DNA of 64,000 nucleotides, from contig CAZQSZ010000002.1 of assembly GCA_964596345.1 (NCBI GenBank), positions 310,001 through 374,000 on the forward strand, written 5' to 3'. Each line of letters opens with the position of its first letter. The stretch's first letter is position 1. A program made the translations under genes and the position numbers. Origin of the DNA: CADEDV01 sp964596345 (lineage in GTDB: Bacteria; Bacteroidota; Bacteroidia; Chitinophagales; Chitinophagaceae). The notes beneath the pieces were generated by a model, which was not told the DNA's origin, made no database searches, and saw nothing but the letters and a program-made list of their open reading frames with translations. Below, one piece after another: positions 16,823-26,398 of this stretch.

Positions 16823-17473
16823 TCATTGTTGTTGTTCGAAGATAGCAAATCCGAAACGCTTATTGAAGAAGGAACCGGTAAAGCTTCCCACAGCCAGTCC
16901 CAGCACCGCTCCGCCAATCACATCAGCCGGGTAATGCACCCCCACATACACCTGTGCATAGGCAATCAACCCTGCCCATAAAAAACCGATCCAGGCCCAT
17001 TTGGGCAACAGGTTCCGGAAGGTCGTATAGAAAAAAGCAGCCATCCCAAAATGATTGGCAGCATGGTTGGACGTAAAACTATAACCGCCGGAACAATTAT
17101 TCACCAGTAAGCGTACAAAATGCGCAAACTCCGGGTCGCGGCAGGGGCGGAGCCGTTCAAAATTATGTTTGAGCAGGTACGTACCTGTCATATCAGTGAG
17201 GGCTACTGTAACAAGAAACAATAATATCCACCACCAGCTTTTGATGTTGAAATTGAGGGTCACAAAAAATAACAGGAACACATACAGCGGTATCCAGGTA
17301 AGTGAATTCCGCATCCAGGGCAACACGGCATCAAAAAAAGAATTGGTCCATTCACTGTTGAGAGTGATAAAAACAGAGCGGTCCATATTGACTAATTCCT
17401 GCCGTATGTTCAGTAAGATGTGTAACAACATGGCTGCAAAAGTAGTCATACTTGTCAAGCCTGCCTGCAGCAT
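16823..17473 (-). CDS. PAP2 family phosphatase, membrane-bound
   Basis: A 216-residue membrane phosphatase; the real start may be the internal ATG at 17449 or the one at MDRSVFITLN. The three PAP2 motifs are visible: KHNFERLRP (KxxxxxxRP), GYSFTSNHA (PSGH-type) and VYVGVHYPADVIGG (SRxxxxxHxxxD-type, with Val in place of the usual Ser). Relatives dephosphorylate undecaprenyl pyrophosphate, phosphatidic acid or phosphatidylglycerophosphate. The gene is followed by corC-like 15517-16812 in an apparent operon. Confidence 0.88.
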   Translation of the reverse strand: MLQAGLTSMTTFAAMLLHILLNIRQELVNMDRSVFITLNSEWTNSFFDAVLPWMRNSLTWIPLYVFLLFFVTLNFNIKSWWWILLFLVTVALTDMTGTYLLKHNFERLRPCRDPEFAHFVRLLVNNCSGGYSFTSNHAANHFGMAAFFYTTFRNLLPKWAWIGFLWAGLIAYAQVYVGVHYPADVIGGAVLGLAVGSFTGSFFNKRFGFAIFEQQQ

Positions 17474-17561
17474 TTCAAAAATCAGTTGCAGGCGGTATTG
17501 CTGGTACCGTTTAAATTGACTTTTTTTGTGGTCCTTCCGGAATTACTGAAGGCTTTTACGA

Positions 17562-19535
17562 ATGCTGACAAGATACAAGATACCAAAGACCATTCTCTGG
17601 GTAGCCAACCTGCTGGTTATCTTTTTGGTCATTTTTACCTTGTTCCGGCTGGCCACTTATTTTGCCTTTAAACCAAAGGGTCTTTCGTTTACCGATTTGT
17701 TGCCCTCGTTCGGAATGGGGATCCGGTATGACCTGCGCTGGATAGCGATCATTTTATTACCGGTCATTGTATTCAGCCTCTCCCCGAAATTCTCTCCCTT
17801 TTATTCGGCACGGAATAAGAAATTTTGGTCCTGGTACCTGGCAGTTGTCACATTTATCGTATTTCTTTTTTTTGCAGCCGACTTTGGTAATTTTTCCTAC
17901 AACAAAACAAGACTGGATGCCGGTGCCATGAACTTTGCCGAAGATCCGGGCATTTCCATGCAGATGATGTTTCAGACCTACCCGATGGTGTGGATGATAC
18001 TGGGCCTGGTCGTGGCTGTTTTATTATTCCGCTGGATGTACCAGCAAAGTCACTGGCGGGTGATCAACCGTACCGATGGTAAAGGCATTCCGTATAAACG
18101 AAAATATTTTATCATCACGGCCATACTCTTTATTGTGCTCATCTATGGCAGTTTTACCTGGCCTCCATTGGGAAGAAATGACAGTTTCAGGTTCCGGGAT
18201 AGTTTTAAATCTTATGTGGCCATCAACCCGCTGCAGAATTTTTTCAGCACCCTGCACCTGCGCAGGCCGGAATTCCATGAACAAAAGGCAAGAGCGGCTT
18301 TCCCGTTAATGGCAGAAAAGATGCAGTTGCCGCAATCCGGGAACTTTACGTACCGGAGAGAAATACAACCGGGAGCAAAGGCGATCAGCAGCCAGCCCAA
18401 TATTGTACTGGTGCAATGCGAGTCCTTCAGCATGTATAAAAGCAGCATGAGTGGTAACCCGCTGAATACAACGCCTTATTTTGATTCGCTCTGCCGCCAG
18501 GGTATTTTCTTTGAACGTTGTTTCACCCCGCATTTCTCCACGGCAAGAGGTTTGTTTGCTACTTTATTTGGAATACCGGATGCACAGCTCTTCAAATTCT
18601 CCAGCCGCAACCCGATGGCCCTGCAGCAACATACCATCATTGATAATTTTACCGGGTATGAAAAACATTATTTTCTCGGGGGCAGCCCGGAGTTCAACAA
18701 CTTTGAAGGACTGTTAAAAAATATTGATGGCCTGCAGATGCATACGGAAGAAAGTTTTACATCACCAAAGGTCAATGTATGGGGTATCAGTGATAAAGAT
18801 CTTTTCCTGGAAGCGAACAAGGTGTTTAAACAACAAAGCAAACCTTTCTTTGGCTATATACAGACGTCCAATAATCACCGGCCCTTTATGATACCGGCTG
18901 CTGATTCCGCCTTTAAGAAAATAGTGGTGGATGATATCACGTTAAAGAAATACGGCTTTGAATCGCTGGATGAGTTTAATACCTTTCGTTATTCCGATTA
19001 TTGCATCCAGCAGTTCATCGAAGCTGCACAACAAGAGCCTTACTTCCAAAATACCATTTTTGTTTTTATTGGTGATCATGGCGTGGCCGGTGATGCATCA
19101 GCAGTGTATCCCGCTGCCTGGACCGATCAAAGGCTCACAGATGAACATGTACCCCTGCTTTTTTATGCTCCTTCTTTACTCCAGCCGCAGCGAAGAACAG
19201 AAGTGGTATCACAAATTGATGTTATGCCCACCATTGCGGGTATGCTGCAACAGCCTTATGTGAATACCACCCTGGGCCGTGACCTGCTGGATCCCAATAA
19301 GAAATATAATTTTGCTTTTATCACCAATACAGCCGGGCAAATTGGTATGGTGACGGATGATTTTTATTTTTTCAAACACCTCGATTTTCCGGAAGAACAA
19401 TTAGTACCCGTCCGCTACAGTGCCAGCCGCTTCAGTAAAGCACAGCAGGATTCCATCCGGCAGCAACTCTCTACGTTTACGACCGCTTTCTTTGAAACAG
19501 CCCGTTATTTAATTATGAATAATAAGAGGGATTAG
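17562..19535 (+). CDS. LTA synthase-like sulfatase family membrane protein
   Basis: A 657-residue protein with about five N-terminal membrane segments (residues 10-210) and an extracytoplasmic sulfatase-fold domain from about residue 279 (PNIVLVQCESFSMY). The likely nucleophile region is HFSTARGLFATLFG near 325, and metal-binding FVFIGDHGVAG lies near 503. These enzymes cleave phosphatidylglycerol-like lipids and transfer phosphoglycerol or phosphoethanolamine to glycans. Bacteroidota lack lipoteichoic acid, so the acceptor here is unknown. It is divergent from the PAP2 gene. Confidence 0.85.
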   Translation: MLTRYKIPKTILWVANLLVIFLVIFTLFRLATYFAFKPKGLSFTDLLPSFGMGIRYDLRWIAIILLPVIVFSLSPKFSPFYSARNKKFWSWYLAVVTFIVFLFFAADFGNFSYNKTRLDAGAMNFAEDPGISMQMMFQTYPMVWMILGLVVAVLLFRWMYQQSHWRVINRTDGKGIPYKRKYFIITAILFIVLIYGSFTWPPLGRNDSFRFRDSFKSYVAINPLQNFFSTLHLRRPEFHEQKARAAFPLMAEKMQLPQSGNFTYRREIQPGAKAISSQPNIVLVQCESFSMYKSSMSGNPLNTTPYFDSLCRQGIFFERCFTPHFSTARGLFATLFGIPDAQLFKFSSRNPMALQQHTIIDNFTGYEKHYFLGGSPEFNNFEGLLKNIDGLQMHTEESFTSPKVNVWGISDKDLFLEANKVFKQQSKPFFGYIQTSNNHRPFMIPAADSAFKKIVVDDITLKKYGFESLDEFNTFRYSDYCIQQFIEAAQQEPYFQNTIFVFIGDHGVAGDASAVYPAAWTDQRLTDEHVPLLFYAPSLLQPQRRTEVVSQIDVMPTIAGMLQQPYVNTTLGRDLLDPNKKYNFAFITNTAGQIGMVTDDFYFFKHLDFPEEQLVPVRYSASRFSKAQQDSIRQQLSTFTTAFFETARYLIMNNKRD

Positions 19536-19594
19536 GGAGAATTAACAATAGACAATTAGCAATAGGCAAAGACCGGCATCTTAACCTCAAACTT

Positions 19595-20332
19595 CTATTT
19601 TCCTGCAATAACAATCAGCCTTGCGGTTTTTCTCACCTCATAGCTGTTGAAATCATAATCACCAAACACTTCCTGCACCTGTAAGCCCTGGAAACTGAGC
19701 ATATCGGTGAAATCACCCAACGAAAACTTCGCCACTTTTTCCGTGAATACCAATGGCTCTTTTAATGACGGATCTGTTACAGTGATCTTTTTATAAAAAT
19801 GCGTTTCATCATCCCAGCGGTGAATGGAATAATGAGTGCCGTCCATTTCTTTCTCTTCCCGGGGCACCAGTCTTTCCTCAGCATAATGCACATTGAGATA
19901 GTCAATCACCAGCCGGCCGCCTTTTTTCAGGCTTTGGGCAATGGTGCGGATGGCATCATCATGCTCCCTTCTTGTTTTAAAATAACCAAAGCTGGTAAAG
20001 AAATTAAAAGCCAGGTCAAAATAGTTGGCATAAAAAGGCAACCGCATATCATGCACAAAAAAATCCAGGTTGTCGTTCTCAAATTGCCGGGCATATTGAA
20101 TGCTGTCTGCTGAAATATCAATACCTGTTACAGCATAACCCAGTGAAGCCAGTGTTTTACTATGCCTTCCCTTACCGCAGGCCACATCCAGCATACGGCT
20201 TCCCGGTGCCGGTTGCAGGTGCTGTACCAGCTTTTTGATAAAAGCCTTCGCTTCCTGCTCATCCCGGTCAAAATAGAGCTTATGATAAAAGGGGGAATTG
20301 AACCAGTCTTTGTACCAGGCCTGTCCGGGCAT
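19595..20332 (-). CDS. Class I SAM-dependent methyltransferase
   Basis: A 245-residue Rossmann-fold methyltransferase. Motif I is MLDVACGKGRHSKTLA, the motif II acidic residue is in VTGIDIS, and LDFFVHDMRLPF and LAFNFFTSFGYF follow in the usual order. The C-terminal beta region is compatible with a small-molecule methylase. Substrate unknown. A TACATTTG -7 box on the minus strand (20346-20353) ends only 14 bp from the start codon, so the transcript may have a very short leader. Confidence 0.85.
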   Translation of the reverse strand: MPGQAWYKDWFNSPFYHKLYFDRDEQEAKAFIKKLVQHLQPAPGSRMLDVACGKGRHSKTLASLGYAVTGIDISADSIQYARQFENDNLDFFVHDMRLPFYANYFDLAFNFFTSFGYFKTRREHDDAIRTIAQSLKKGGRLVIDYLNVHYAEERLVPREEKEMDGTHYSIHRWDDETHFYKKITVTDPSLKEPLVFTEKVAKFSLGDFTDMLSFQGLQVQEVFGDYDFNSYEVRKTARLIVIAGK

Positions 20333-20345
20333 ATAAAAGTTTCCG

Positions 20346-20397
20346 CAAATGTAGTATCAACAATCAAGAACTGTTGAATTTGAAAACCGTATTTTTG
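20346..20397. promoter_or_regulatory. Divergent promoter region between the methyltransferase and glmM-type genes
   Basis: Two -7 boxes matching TAnnTTTG face away from each other: TACATTTG on the minus strand (20346-20353) and TATTTTTG on the plus strand (20390-20397). Convincing -33 TTTG boxes at 17-23 bp are not seen for either, so confidence is moderate. Confidence 0.45.
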
Positions 20398-20423
20398 CAG
20401 CCCTTAATCAAAAAAACTGAACG

Positions 20424-21803
20424 GTGGCGTTAATTAAAAGTATATCCGGTATAAGAGGAACGATCGGAGGAAAACCGGGTGATAACCTTACTCCTGTTGA
20501 TATTGTAAAATTTGCAGCCGCTTACGGCACCATTATTACGGAGGGAAAAACCAGTGCCCGGATCGTTATCGGCCGTGATGGCCGCATCAGCGGCGAAATG
20601 GTACAGCAGCTTGTTGTGAATACACTGACTGCTTTAGGTATTGATGTGATCGACCTGGGGCTCTCCACCACTCCAACTGTGGAAGTAGCGGTAAAAATGG
20701 AAAAGGCAGATGGCGGCATCATCTTAACCGCCAGCCATAATCCCAAAGAATGGAATGCGCTGAAATTACTCAACAGCGAAGGCGAATTTATTTCTGCCGA
20801 AACCGGTGCACAGGTATTGGAACTGGCAGCGAATGAAGATTTTTCTTTTGCAGCAGTAGATAAATTAGGAACTGTAACGATCAATAACAGTTATCTCGAA
20901 AAACATATTGAAGCGGTGACCAGTTACCCGCTTGTGAATGCCAAAGCGATCGCCAAACAACATTTCAAAGTGGTAGTGGATGCCATCAACTCCACCGGTG
21001 CCATTTATGTACCGGCCTTATTAAGGGCATTGGGGGTGAAAGATATTGTGGTACTGAACGGGGAGGTGAACGGGAAATTTGCCCATAACCCCGAACCCCT
21101 GCCCGAACATCTTTCCCAGCTCTGCAATGAAGTGGTACAGCAAAAAGCTCATCTCGGTATTGCAGTGGACCCGGATGTGGACCGTTTGTGTTTTGTAAAT
21201 GAAGACGGAAGTTTATTTGGTGAGGAATTCACCCTGGTGGCCATCGCTGATTATGTGTTGAGTAAAAGAAAAGGCAACACGGTCAGCAATATGAGCAGCA
21301 CCAAAGCATTGAAAGAAATCACCCTGAAACATGGCGGTGCATATTCTCCATCCGCTGTGGGAGAGGTGAACGTGGTAAAGAAAATGAAAGAAGTGAACGC
21401 CGTGATTGGCGGCGAAGGCAATGGCGGTATCATTGTTCCCGATTTTCATTATGGCCGTGATGCACTGATCGGTATCGGATTGTTTTTAAGCCACCTGGCG
21501 GATTATAAAAAGGGAATGAAATCGCTGCGCAGCAGCTATCCCGACTATTTTATTTCCAAGAATAAAATTGAGTTGCAGAAAGGGGTGGATGTAAAACCCA
21601 TTTTTGAAAAGATCAAAGAGAAATATGCCAGGAACCCCATCAATACCGAAGACGGGCTGAAGATCGAATTTGATAATGACTGGGTGCACCTGCGTACCTC
21701 CAATACAGAACCCATCATCCGCATTTATTCGGAAAGTGATTTTGAAACCAAGGCAGCGAATATTGCGATGCAACTGATGAGGGATATTAAGGAGTTTAGT
21801 TAA
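20424..21803 (+). CDS. glmM: Phosphoglucosamine mutase-type phosphohexomutase
   Basis: A 459-residue alpha-D-phosphohexomutase. Active-site serine loop ILTASHNPKEWNALK (about residue 104), Mg2+ loop VDPDVDRLC, sugar-binding GEGNGGIIVPDFHYGRD, and phosphate-binding RTSNTEPIIRIYSE. GlmM converts glucosamine-6-P to glucosamine-1-P for cell wall and LPS precursors. The overall sequence is of the Bacteroidota GlmM type, but phosphomannomutase activity cannot be excluded. GTG at 20424 is the start, giving MALIKSISGIRGTIGG, the conserved family opening. Confidence 0.9.
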   Translation: MALIKSISGIRGTIGGKPGDNLTPVDIVKFAAAYGTIITEGKTSARIVIGRDGRISGEMVQQLVVNTLTALGIDVIDLGLSTTPTVEVAVKMEKADGGIILTASHNPKEWNALKLLNSEGEFISAETGAQVLELAANEDFSFAAVDKLGTVTINNSYLEKHIEAVTSYPLVNAKAIAKQHFKVVVDAINSTGAIYVPALLRALGVKDIVVLNGEVNGKFAHNPEPLPEHLSQLCNEVVQQKAHLGIAVDPDVDRLCFVNEDGSLFGEEFTLVAIADYVLSKRKGNTVSNMSSTKALKEITLKHGGAYSPSAVGEVNVVKKMKEVNAVIGGEGNGGIIVPDFHYGRDALIGIGLFLSHLADYKKGMKSLRSSYPDYFISKNKIELQKGVDVKPIFEKIKEKYARNPINTEDGLKIEFDNDWVHLRTSNTEPIIRIYSESDFETKAANIAMQLMRDIKEFS

Positions 21804-21830
21804 TAAGCACATTTATCCGCAGGCTTTTAT

Positions 21831-24056
21831 TCAAATCAATTGATCCGGTGTCACTGGCAGCCGCCGTATTCTTTTCCCGGTGGCATTATAGATGGCATTC
21901 GTAATGGCAGGGGCCACACCCACCAGGGCAATTTCACCAATGCCTTTGGCCCCTGTTGGACTGATGATCAAATCAGGTTTATTCACAAACAAAACATCCA
22001 CCGGCGGCACATCGGCATGCACCGGTACATGGTAGTCCACGAAATTGCTGTTGATATAACGGCCATAGCGGTGATCCATCAATGTTTCTTCGGTCATGGC
22101 CATGCCAATGCCGCCCACAGCACCACCCACCATCTGGCTGCGGGCTGTTTTTTCACTGATGATCTTCCCCGCATCTGCCACGGAGACGATATGTTTCAGT
22201 TTGATTACACCGGTAACCGGGTGCACCTGCAGTTTTACAAAATGCACCGAGAAGGAGTTGGCCACATATTTATCCCGCTGCGCAAAACCCGTGGAAGTTT
22301 TGGAAACCTGCAATTCGGGCTTACTGCTCTGTTTCAATAAATCAGTAAAATGAATAGTTGCTGCTGCATCCGTGGCAGCAATCAATTTACCATTCTCATA
22401 TTTAATGTCTTCTGCTTTCATGTTCTTAAAAGCAGCAATATTTTCAATGGCCATTTCTTTAAGACTTTGCTTCAGCGCATCACAGACGGCGATCACGGCA
22501 GTACCCACCGTAGTGGCGGAGCCTGAACCTCCCTGTGTGGGTCCGTTGGGAAAATCAGTATCGCCCAGTTCAAACCGTACTTTGTTATCAGCTAGTCCCA
22601 TTTGTTCACTTCCGATCTTTACCATGGCCGTGGAAGTTCCCGGTCCCATATCACTGACCGCACTTTGCAACAGCAATGAACCATCACTTCTTAAAATTCC
22701 TTTGGCGGTGGCACCACCCCGACCGGCACCAAAAACGCCAACCGCCATTCCATAACCCACCAGCATGCCGTCTTCCTGTAAAGAACCCGGTACAGTGGGT
22801 CTTTTACTCCACCCGATCTTTTCCTTACCCAGTGCATAACATTCTTTCAGGTACTTGGTCGTCCAGGGCAGTTTGCTATGGGGGTGTACTTCTGCGTTAT
22901 TGATGATGCGCAACTCAATGGGGTCCATCTGCAATTGATAACTCAGTTCATCCAATGCACTTTCTAATCCAAAACAACCCGAGGCAGGCCCGGGGCCCCG
23001 CATCCAGGTCGGTGTGTTGATATGCAGCGGTAAAATTTTATAATCCGTATTTACATTCGGGCAGTCGTATAAGAACTGCGATACATTGACAATCCCTTCG
23101 GTGAAATCTTCATACACCGAAGTATTGCTGACTGCCCGGTGGGTGATGCCGTATAATTTTCCCTCTTTCGACGCACCGATACCGATCTTCTGCCAGCTAT
23201 AGGGACGATAGCCCACCATCGTAAACATTTGTTCCCGGTTCAGGGTGATTTTTACAGGACGCTTTATTTTTTTCGCTGCGATCACGGCTGCATGCACATG
23301 CGGCCAGCTTCTTAAACCACTTCCGAATGCGCCACCCACAAACTCAGTGATCACTTTCACATTTTTCTCCTCCAGCTCAAACATTCGGGCCAGTTCGCCC
23401 TGCACACCTTTTGGTCCCTGCGATTTATCATAGACGGTTAACTTGTTATCTCCTTCCCACACGGCAGTAGTTGCATGCATTTCCATCGGGTTATGCGTCT
23501 CAATAGGAATGGTATATTCTTCTTCCAGTTTGACAGAAGCATTTTTCCAGGCATCTTTTTCGTTGCGCAGGTATTCACCCCGGTTCTTCAGGAGCTTATC
23601 ATTGAATTTATTTTTTTCAAAATCAGTTTCCGGAACTTCTTTGTCATACTCCACTTTTACCAGGGAGGCTGCATGAACAGCTCTCTCAAACGTATCCGCC
23701 ACCACTAAAGCAATAGGCTGGCCATTACTCACCACCAGGTTATTGAAAAAAACTTTATGCCCGGTATAATCTCTTGCATTCGGGTTCTTTGCCCGGTCAG
23801 CGGCTTTGTAACCGGGCACAGCAGGGCAGTTGAGATAATAAATGATATCAATAACACCGGCTGCATTTTTTGCCGCGGCGAGGTACATATTTTTAATCAC
23901 TCCTTTGGCGATCGTGCTGCACACAAAGACGCCATAGACCAGTCCCGGCAATTGATGTTCGGCTGTGAATTTTGCTTTACCGGTCACCTTCGCTAATCCA
24001 TCCACCCGGTCATCGTCTGCGAAGGGAGTGATATTGTATAAATGATTTTTATCCAT
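21831..24056 (-). CDS. Xanthine dehydrogenase family, molybdopterin-binding subunit (PaoC/YagR-like)
   Basis: A 741-residue large subunit of a molybdenum hydroxylase. N-terminal a/b hammerhead (DDRVDGLAKVTGKAKFTAE), cofactor-binding VGGAFGSGLRSWPHV, GRGGATAKGILRSDG and QGGSGSATT, and the conserved active-site glutamate in GAKGIGEIALVGVAPA near the C-terminus. Such enzymes hydroxylate aldehydes or purine-like rings using water. It is the last gene of the operon 25.7 to 21.8 kb, 43 bp after the FAD subunit gene. Subunit order and split match aldehyde oxidoreductase PaoABC. Substrate not determined; no XdhC or MocA-type maturation gene is in view. Confidence 0.92.
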   Translation of the reverse strand: MDKNHLYNITPFADDDRVDGLAKVTGKAKFTAEHQLPGLVYGVFVCSTIAKGVIKNMYLAAAKNAAGVIDIIYYLNCPAVPGYKAADRAKNPNARDYTGHKVFFNNLVVSNGQPIALVVADTFERAVHAASLVKVEYDKEVPETDFEKNKFNDKLLKNRGEYLRNEKDAWKNASVKLEEEYTIPIETHNPMEMHATTAVWEGDNKLTVYDKSQGPKGVQGELARMFELEEKNVKVITEFVGGAFGSGLRSWPHVHAAVIAAKKIKRPVKITLNREQMFTMVGYRPYSWQKIGIGASKEGKLYGITHRAVSNTSVYEDFTEGIVNVSQFLYDCPNVNTDYKILPLHINTPTWMRGPGPASGCFGLESALDELSYQLQMDPIELRIINNAEVHPHSKLPWTTKYLKECYALGKEKIGWSKRPTVPGSLQEDGMLVGYGMAVGVFGAGRGGATAKGILRSDGSLLLQSAVSDMGPGTSTAMVKIGSEQMGLADNKVRFELGDTDFPNGPTQGGSGSATTVGTAVIAVCDALKQSLKEMAIENIAAFKNMKAEDIKYENGKLIAATDAAATIHFTDLLKQSSKPELQVSKTSTGFAQRDKYVANSFSVHFVKLQVHPVTGVIKLKHIVSVADAGKIISEKTARSQMVGGAVGGIGMAMTEETLMDHRYGRYINSNFVDYHVPVHADVPPVDVLFVNKPDLIISPTGAKGIGEIALVGVAPAITNAIYNATGKRIRRLPVTPDQLI

Positions 24057-24099
24057 AGAAAAATGCTTGAAAGATGATAATAGTTACTGCTGAAATAAA

Positions 24100-25074
24100 T
24101 CAGCTGGTTGCTTTGGTCAATGCTTCAATAATAGCCGCCTTGCCCAGTTTGATCTTGTATTGATTGTGGGTATATGTTTTTGCACCGGTCATTGCCATCC
24201 CTGCTGCTTCCGTAAATAGTTCCTGGCTGATGGGTTTACCTGTTATCATTTTTTCCACTTCATACAGCCGCCAGGGTTTATGGGCCACGCCACCCATCGC
24301 CATCGCTGCTGATCGTATGATCCCATCTTTTACATCCAGTGCCACGGCAACAGACACTAAGGCAAATGCATAGGATAAACGGTCACGGACTTTCAGGTAA
24401 TACGTTTTATTAAAAGTATGGGCAGGTATAGTTACTGCTGTTATCAGTTCACCTATCTGTAAATTATTATCCGATTGCGGCGTGTCACCGGGCAGCCTGT
24501 GGAAATCAGCAAAGGGAATTTTTCTTGCACCTTTTGCACTGCTCACCAGCACCGTTGCATTCAGGGCGGCCAATGCCACACACATATCGCTGGGATGAAC
24601 AGCAATGCACTGATCACTGGCGCCAAAAATCGCATGCATCCGGTTATAACCTTCAATCGCACTGCATCCGCTTTGCGGATTTCTTTTATTGCAGGGCATC
24701 GTGGTATCATAGAAATAAGAACAGCGGGTCCGCTGCATGATATTACCACCGACGGTTGCCATATTGCGCAATTGTGCAGAAGCACCTGCATTCAGCGCCA
24801 TGGCCAGCAGGGGATATTTTGTTTTTACCAGTTCATGTTCGGCTGCCACACTGTTGGGCACCAGTGCACCAATGCTTAATCCTTTTGTGGTATAACTGAT
24901 CTCTTTTAACGGCAGTGCAGTAATATCAATCAGCCGCTCCGGAGCGGTTATGCCTTTTTTCATCAGGTCCACCAGGTTGGTACCGCCGGCAATAAACTGT
25001 GAAGCAGCATTTTTTAGTCTTGCTTCCGAAGCTGCTTTGGCAGAATTGGCTTTTACATATTCAAAGTTGATCAT
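24100..25074 (-). CDS. Xanthine dehydrogenase family, FAD-binding subunit (PaoB/YagS-like)
   Basis: A 324-residue FAD subunit. FAD-binding QFIAGGTNLVDLMKKG and MATVGGNIMQRTRC are visible. The cysteine-rich insert CSYFYDTTMPCNKR, followed by QSGC and a further Cys in GASDQCIAVHPSDM, matches the [4Fe-4S] loop known from PaoB-type subunits. The C-terminal CO-dehydrogenase flavoprotein domain follows (AFALVSVAVALDVKDG). The start ATG overlaps the stop of the upstream Fe-S gene by 4 bp (25071-25074), indicating translational coupling. Confidence 0.92.
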   Translation of the reverse strand: MINFEYVKANSAKAASEARLKNAASQFIAGGTNLVDLMKKGITAPERLIDITALPLKEISYTTKGLSIGALVPNSVAAEHELVKTKYPLLAMALNAGASAQLRNMATVGGNIMQRTRCSYFYDTTMPCNKRNPQSGCSAIEGYNRMHAIFGASDQCIAVHPSDMCVALAALNATVLVSSAKGARKIPFADFHRLPGDTPQSDNNLQIGELITAVTIPAHTFNKTYYLKVRDRLSYAFALVSVAVALDVKDGIIRSAAMAMGGVAHKPWRLYEVEKMITGKPISQELFTEAAGMAMTGAKTYTHNQYKIKLGKAAIIEALTKATS

Positions 25075-25688
25075 ACTTTTTGCCCTCCTTGTTTTACTTC
25101 CATGATCGCATCCACAATATTGGGGTAAGCGCCGCAGCGGCAGATATTACCACTCATATACTCCCGAATATCCTCTGCACTGTTCGCATGGCCTTCCCGG
25201 ATACAACCGATGGCCGACATGATCTGCCCCGGTGTGCAATAGCCGCACTGGAAACCATCATGCTTCATAAATGCTTCCTGCATGGGATGCAATTGTTCGC
25301 CGTTGGCAAGTCCTTCAATGGTGGTGATCTTTTTCCCCTGGTTCATTACGGCGAGTGATAAACAGGAGTTGATCCGTTTACCATCCACATGCACGGTGCA
25401 GCAACCGCATTGTCCATGATCACAACCTTTCTTGGTGCCCGTCAGTCCCAGTTGTTCCCGCAACAGGTCCAGTAAGGTAACCCGGGGCTCAACAGACAGG
25501 TTCTGCAACTGCCCGTTAATTTCCAGTTGCAAAGGATTTTTTTCAAAATACGAACTGATCTTTTCTTCATTTTCCGCTGCTTTCACCAATAAAGGGGAAG
25601 CCGTGGCCAATGCAGCCAGTGCCGTGGATTGTTTCAGAAAGGCACGGCGGCTTTCCTGCGGGCAATGTTGTTGTTCTTCCATGAGCAT
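25071..25688 (-). CDS. Xanthine dehydrogenase family, [2Fe-2S] subunit with Tat-like leader (PaoA/YagT-like)
   Basis: About 205 residues from the ATG at 25686-25688 (MLMEEQQHCPQESRRAFLK); a second ATG is at 25682. The leader SRRAFLKQ followed by a hydrophobic alanine-rich run is a twin-arginine-type signal, placing the complex outside the cytoplasm. Plant-type [2Fe-2S] ligands are in GCDHGQCGCCTVHVDG, and the second cluster domain in FQCGYCTPGQIMSA and GNICRCGAYPNI. It is the first gene of the PaoABC-like operon. Confidence 0.92.
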   Translation of the reverse strand: MLMEEQQHCPQESRRAFLKQSTALAALATASPLLVKAAENEEKISSYFEKNPLQLEINGQLQNLSVEPRVTLLDLLREQLGLTGTKKGCDHGQCGCCTVHVDGKRINSCLSLAVMNQGKKITTIEGLANGEQLHPMQEAFMKHDGFQCGYCTPGQIMSAIGCIREGHANSAEDIREYMSGNICRCGAYPNIVDAIMEVKQGGQKV

Positions 25689-25826
25689 AACAGAATTAGA
25701 GTTTCCTAAGTTAAAGTATCCCGGCATGGAAGAAAAATAAATATGCCCTGCGGCAAACTTGTAGCGGAATAAAGGCGATAAGAGTAAACCCGGGATTACC
25801 GGACCGAATAATTATATTAGCATACC

Positions 25827-26261
25827 ATGCGCCAACTGCTATTGTTATCGACAATTATTTTTTGGATATCCTGTTCCATCAACAGTGAATTCAATAAGAA
25901 GAGGTTTTCTTTTTACCGCTTCGATAAACCCCGGGAGATTGCCATCAAAGCTCCCAAAGGTTTCCTGAAAGAACAGGTAAAAGTGGGTGAGTTTGGCAAA
26001 GAGCAGTTCTATACCTATAAAGAAGGTTCCTTGCTGTATATCGGCCTGAATATGACCTGGCTTTCTGATAACCAAGTCCGGCGAAATGTACCTGTTCCCG
26101 ATAGTGTCCGCAGCCGGTCAGGTATTTATAAAGGCGTGGATAAAAAAGGGCTGCATTGGAAAGAGATCCATTTCGAGACATTTATACTGGGCTACAGCTA
26201 TGTGCCTCCCGGCCGCCTGGAATTATTTGAAGAAGCCGTCAACTCCATTCGTTTCAGGTAG
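25827..26261 (+). CDS. Putative lipoprotein of unknown function
   Basis: A 144-residue protein with a lipoprotein leader (MRQLLLLSTIIFWISC, cysteine at residue 16). The mature part is basic and has no motif I recognise; the C-terminal stretch YVPPGRLELFEEAVNSIRFR looks amphipathic. The start is consistent with the signal peptide. It is divergent from the molybdenum hydroxylase operon, but no functional link can be shown. Confidence 0.7.
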   Translation: MRQLLLLSTIIFWISCSINSEFNKKRFSFYRFDKPREIAIKAPKGFLKEQVKVGEFGKEQFYTYKEGSLLYIGLNMTWLSDNQVRRNVPVPDSVRSRSGIYKGVDKKGLHWKEIHFETFILGYSYVPPGRLELFEEAVNSIRFR

Positions 26262-26344
26262 CAGCATTCTTTCATGCTTGTATCACTGTTACCGGGGATT
26301 TCGCTTCATCACCGATTACTTATCTTTGCTGCTCTTTTTAAAAA

Positions 26345-26398
26345 AGGAACTTGTCTCTTGAATCTTGTGCCTTGTTCCTTACACCTTGAATCGCTTAT
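26345..26398. repeat. CTTG word tract upstream of the cysteine desulfurase gene
   Basis: The words ACTTG, TCTTG, CCTTG and CCTTGAATC recur every 8-11 bp over 26348-26393. It is one of several short-period tracts located in gaps of this window. Confidence 0.45.
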
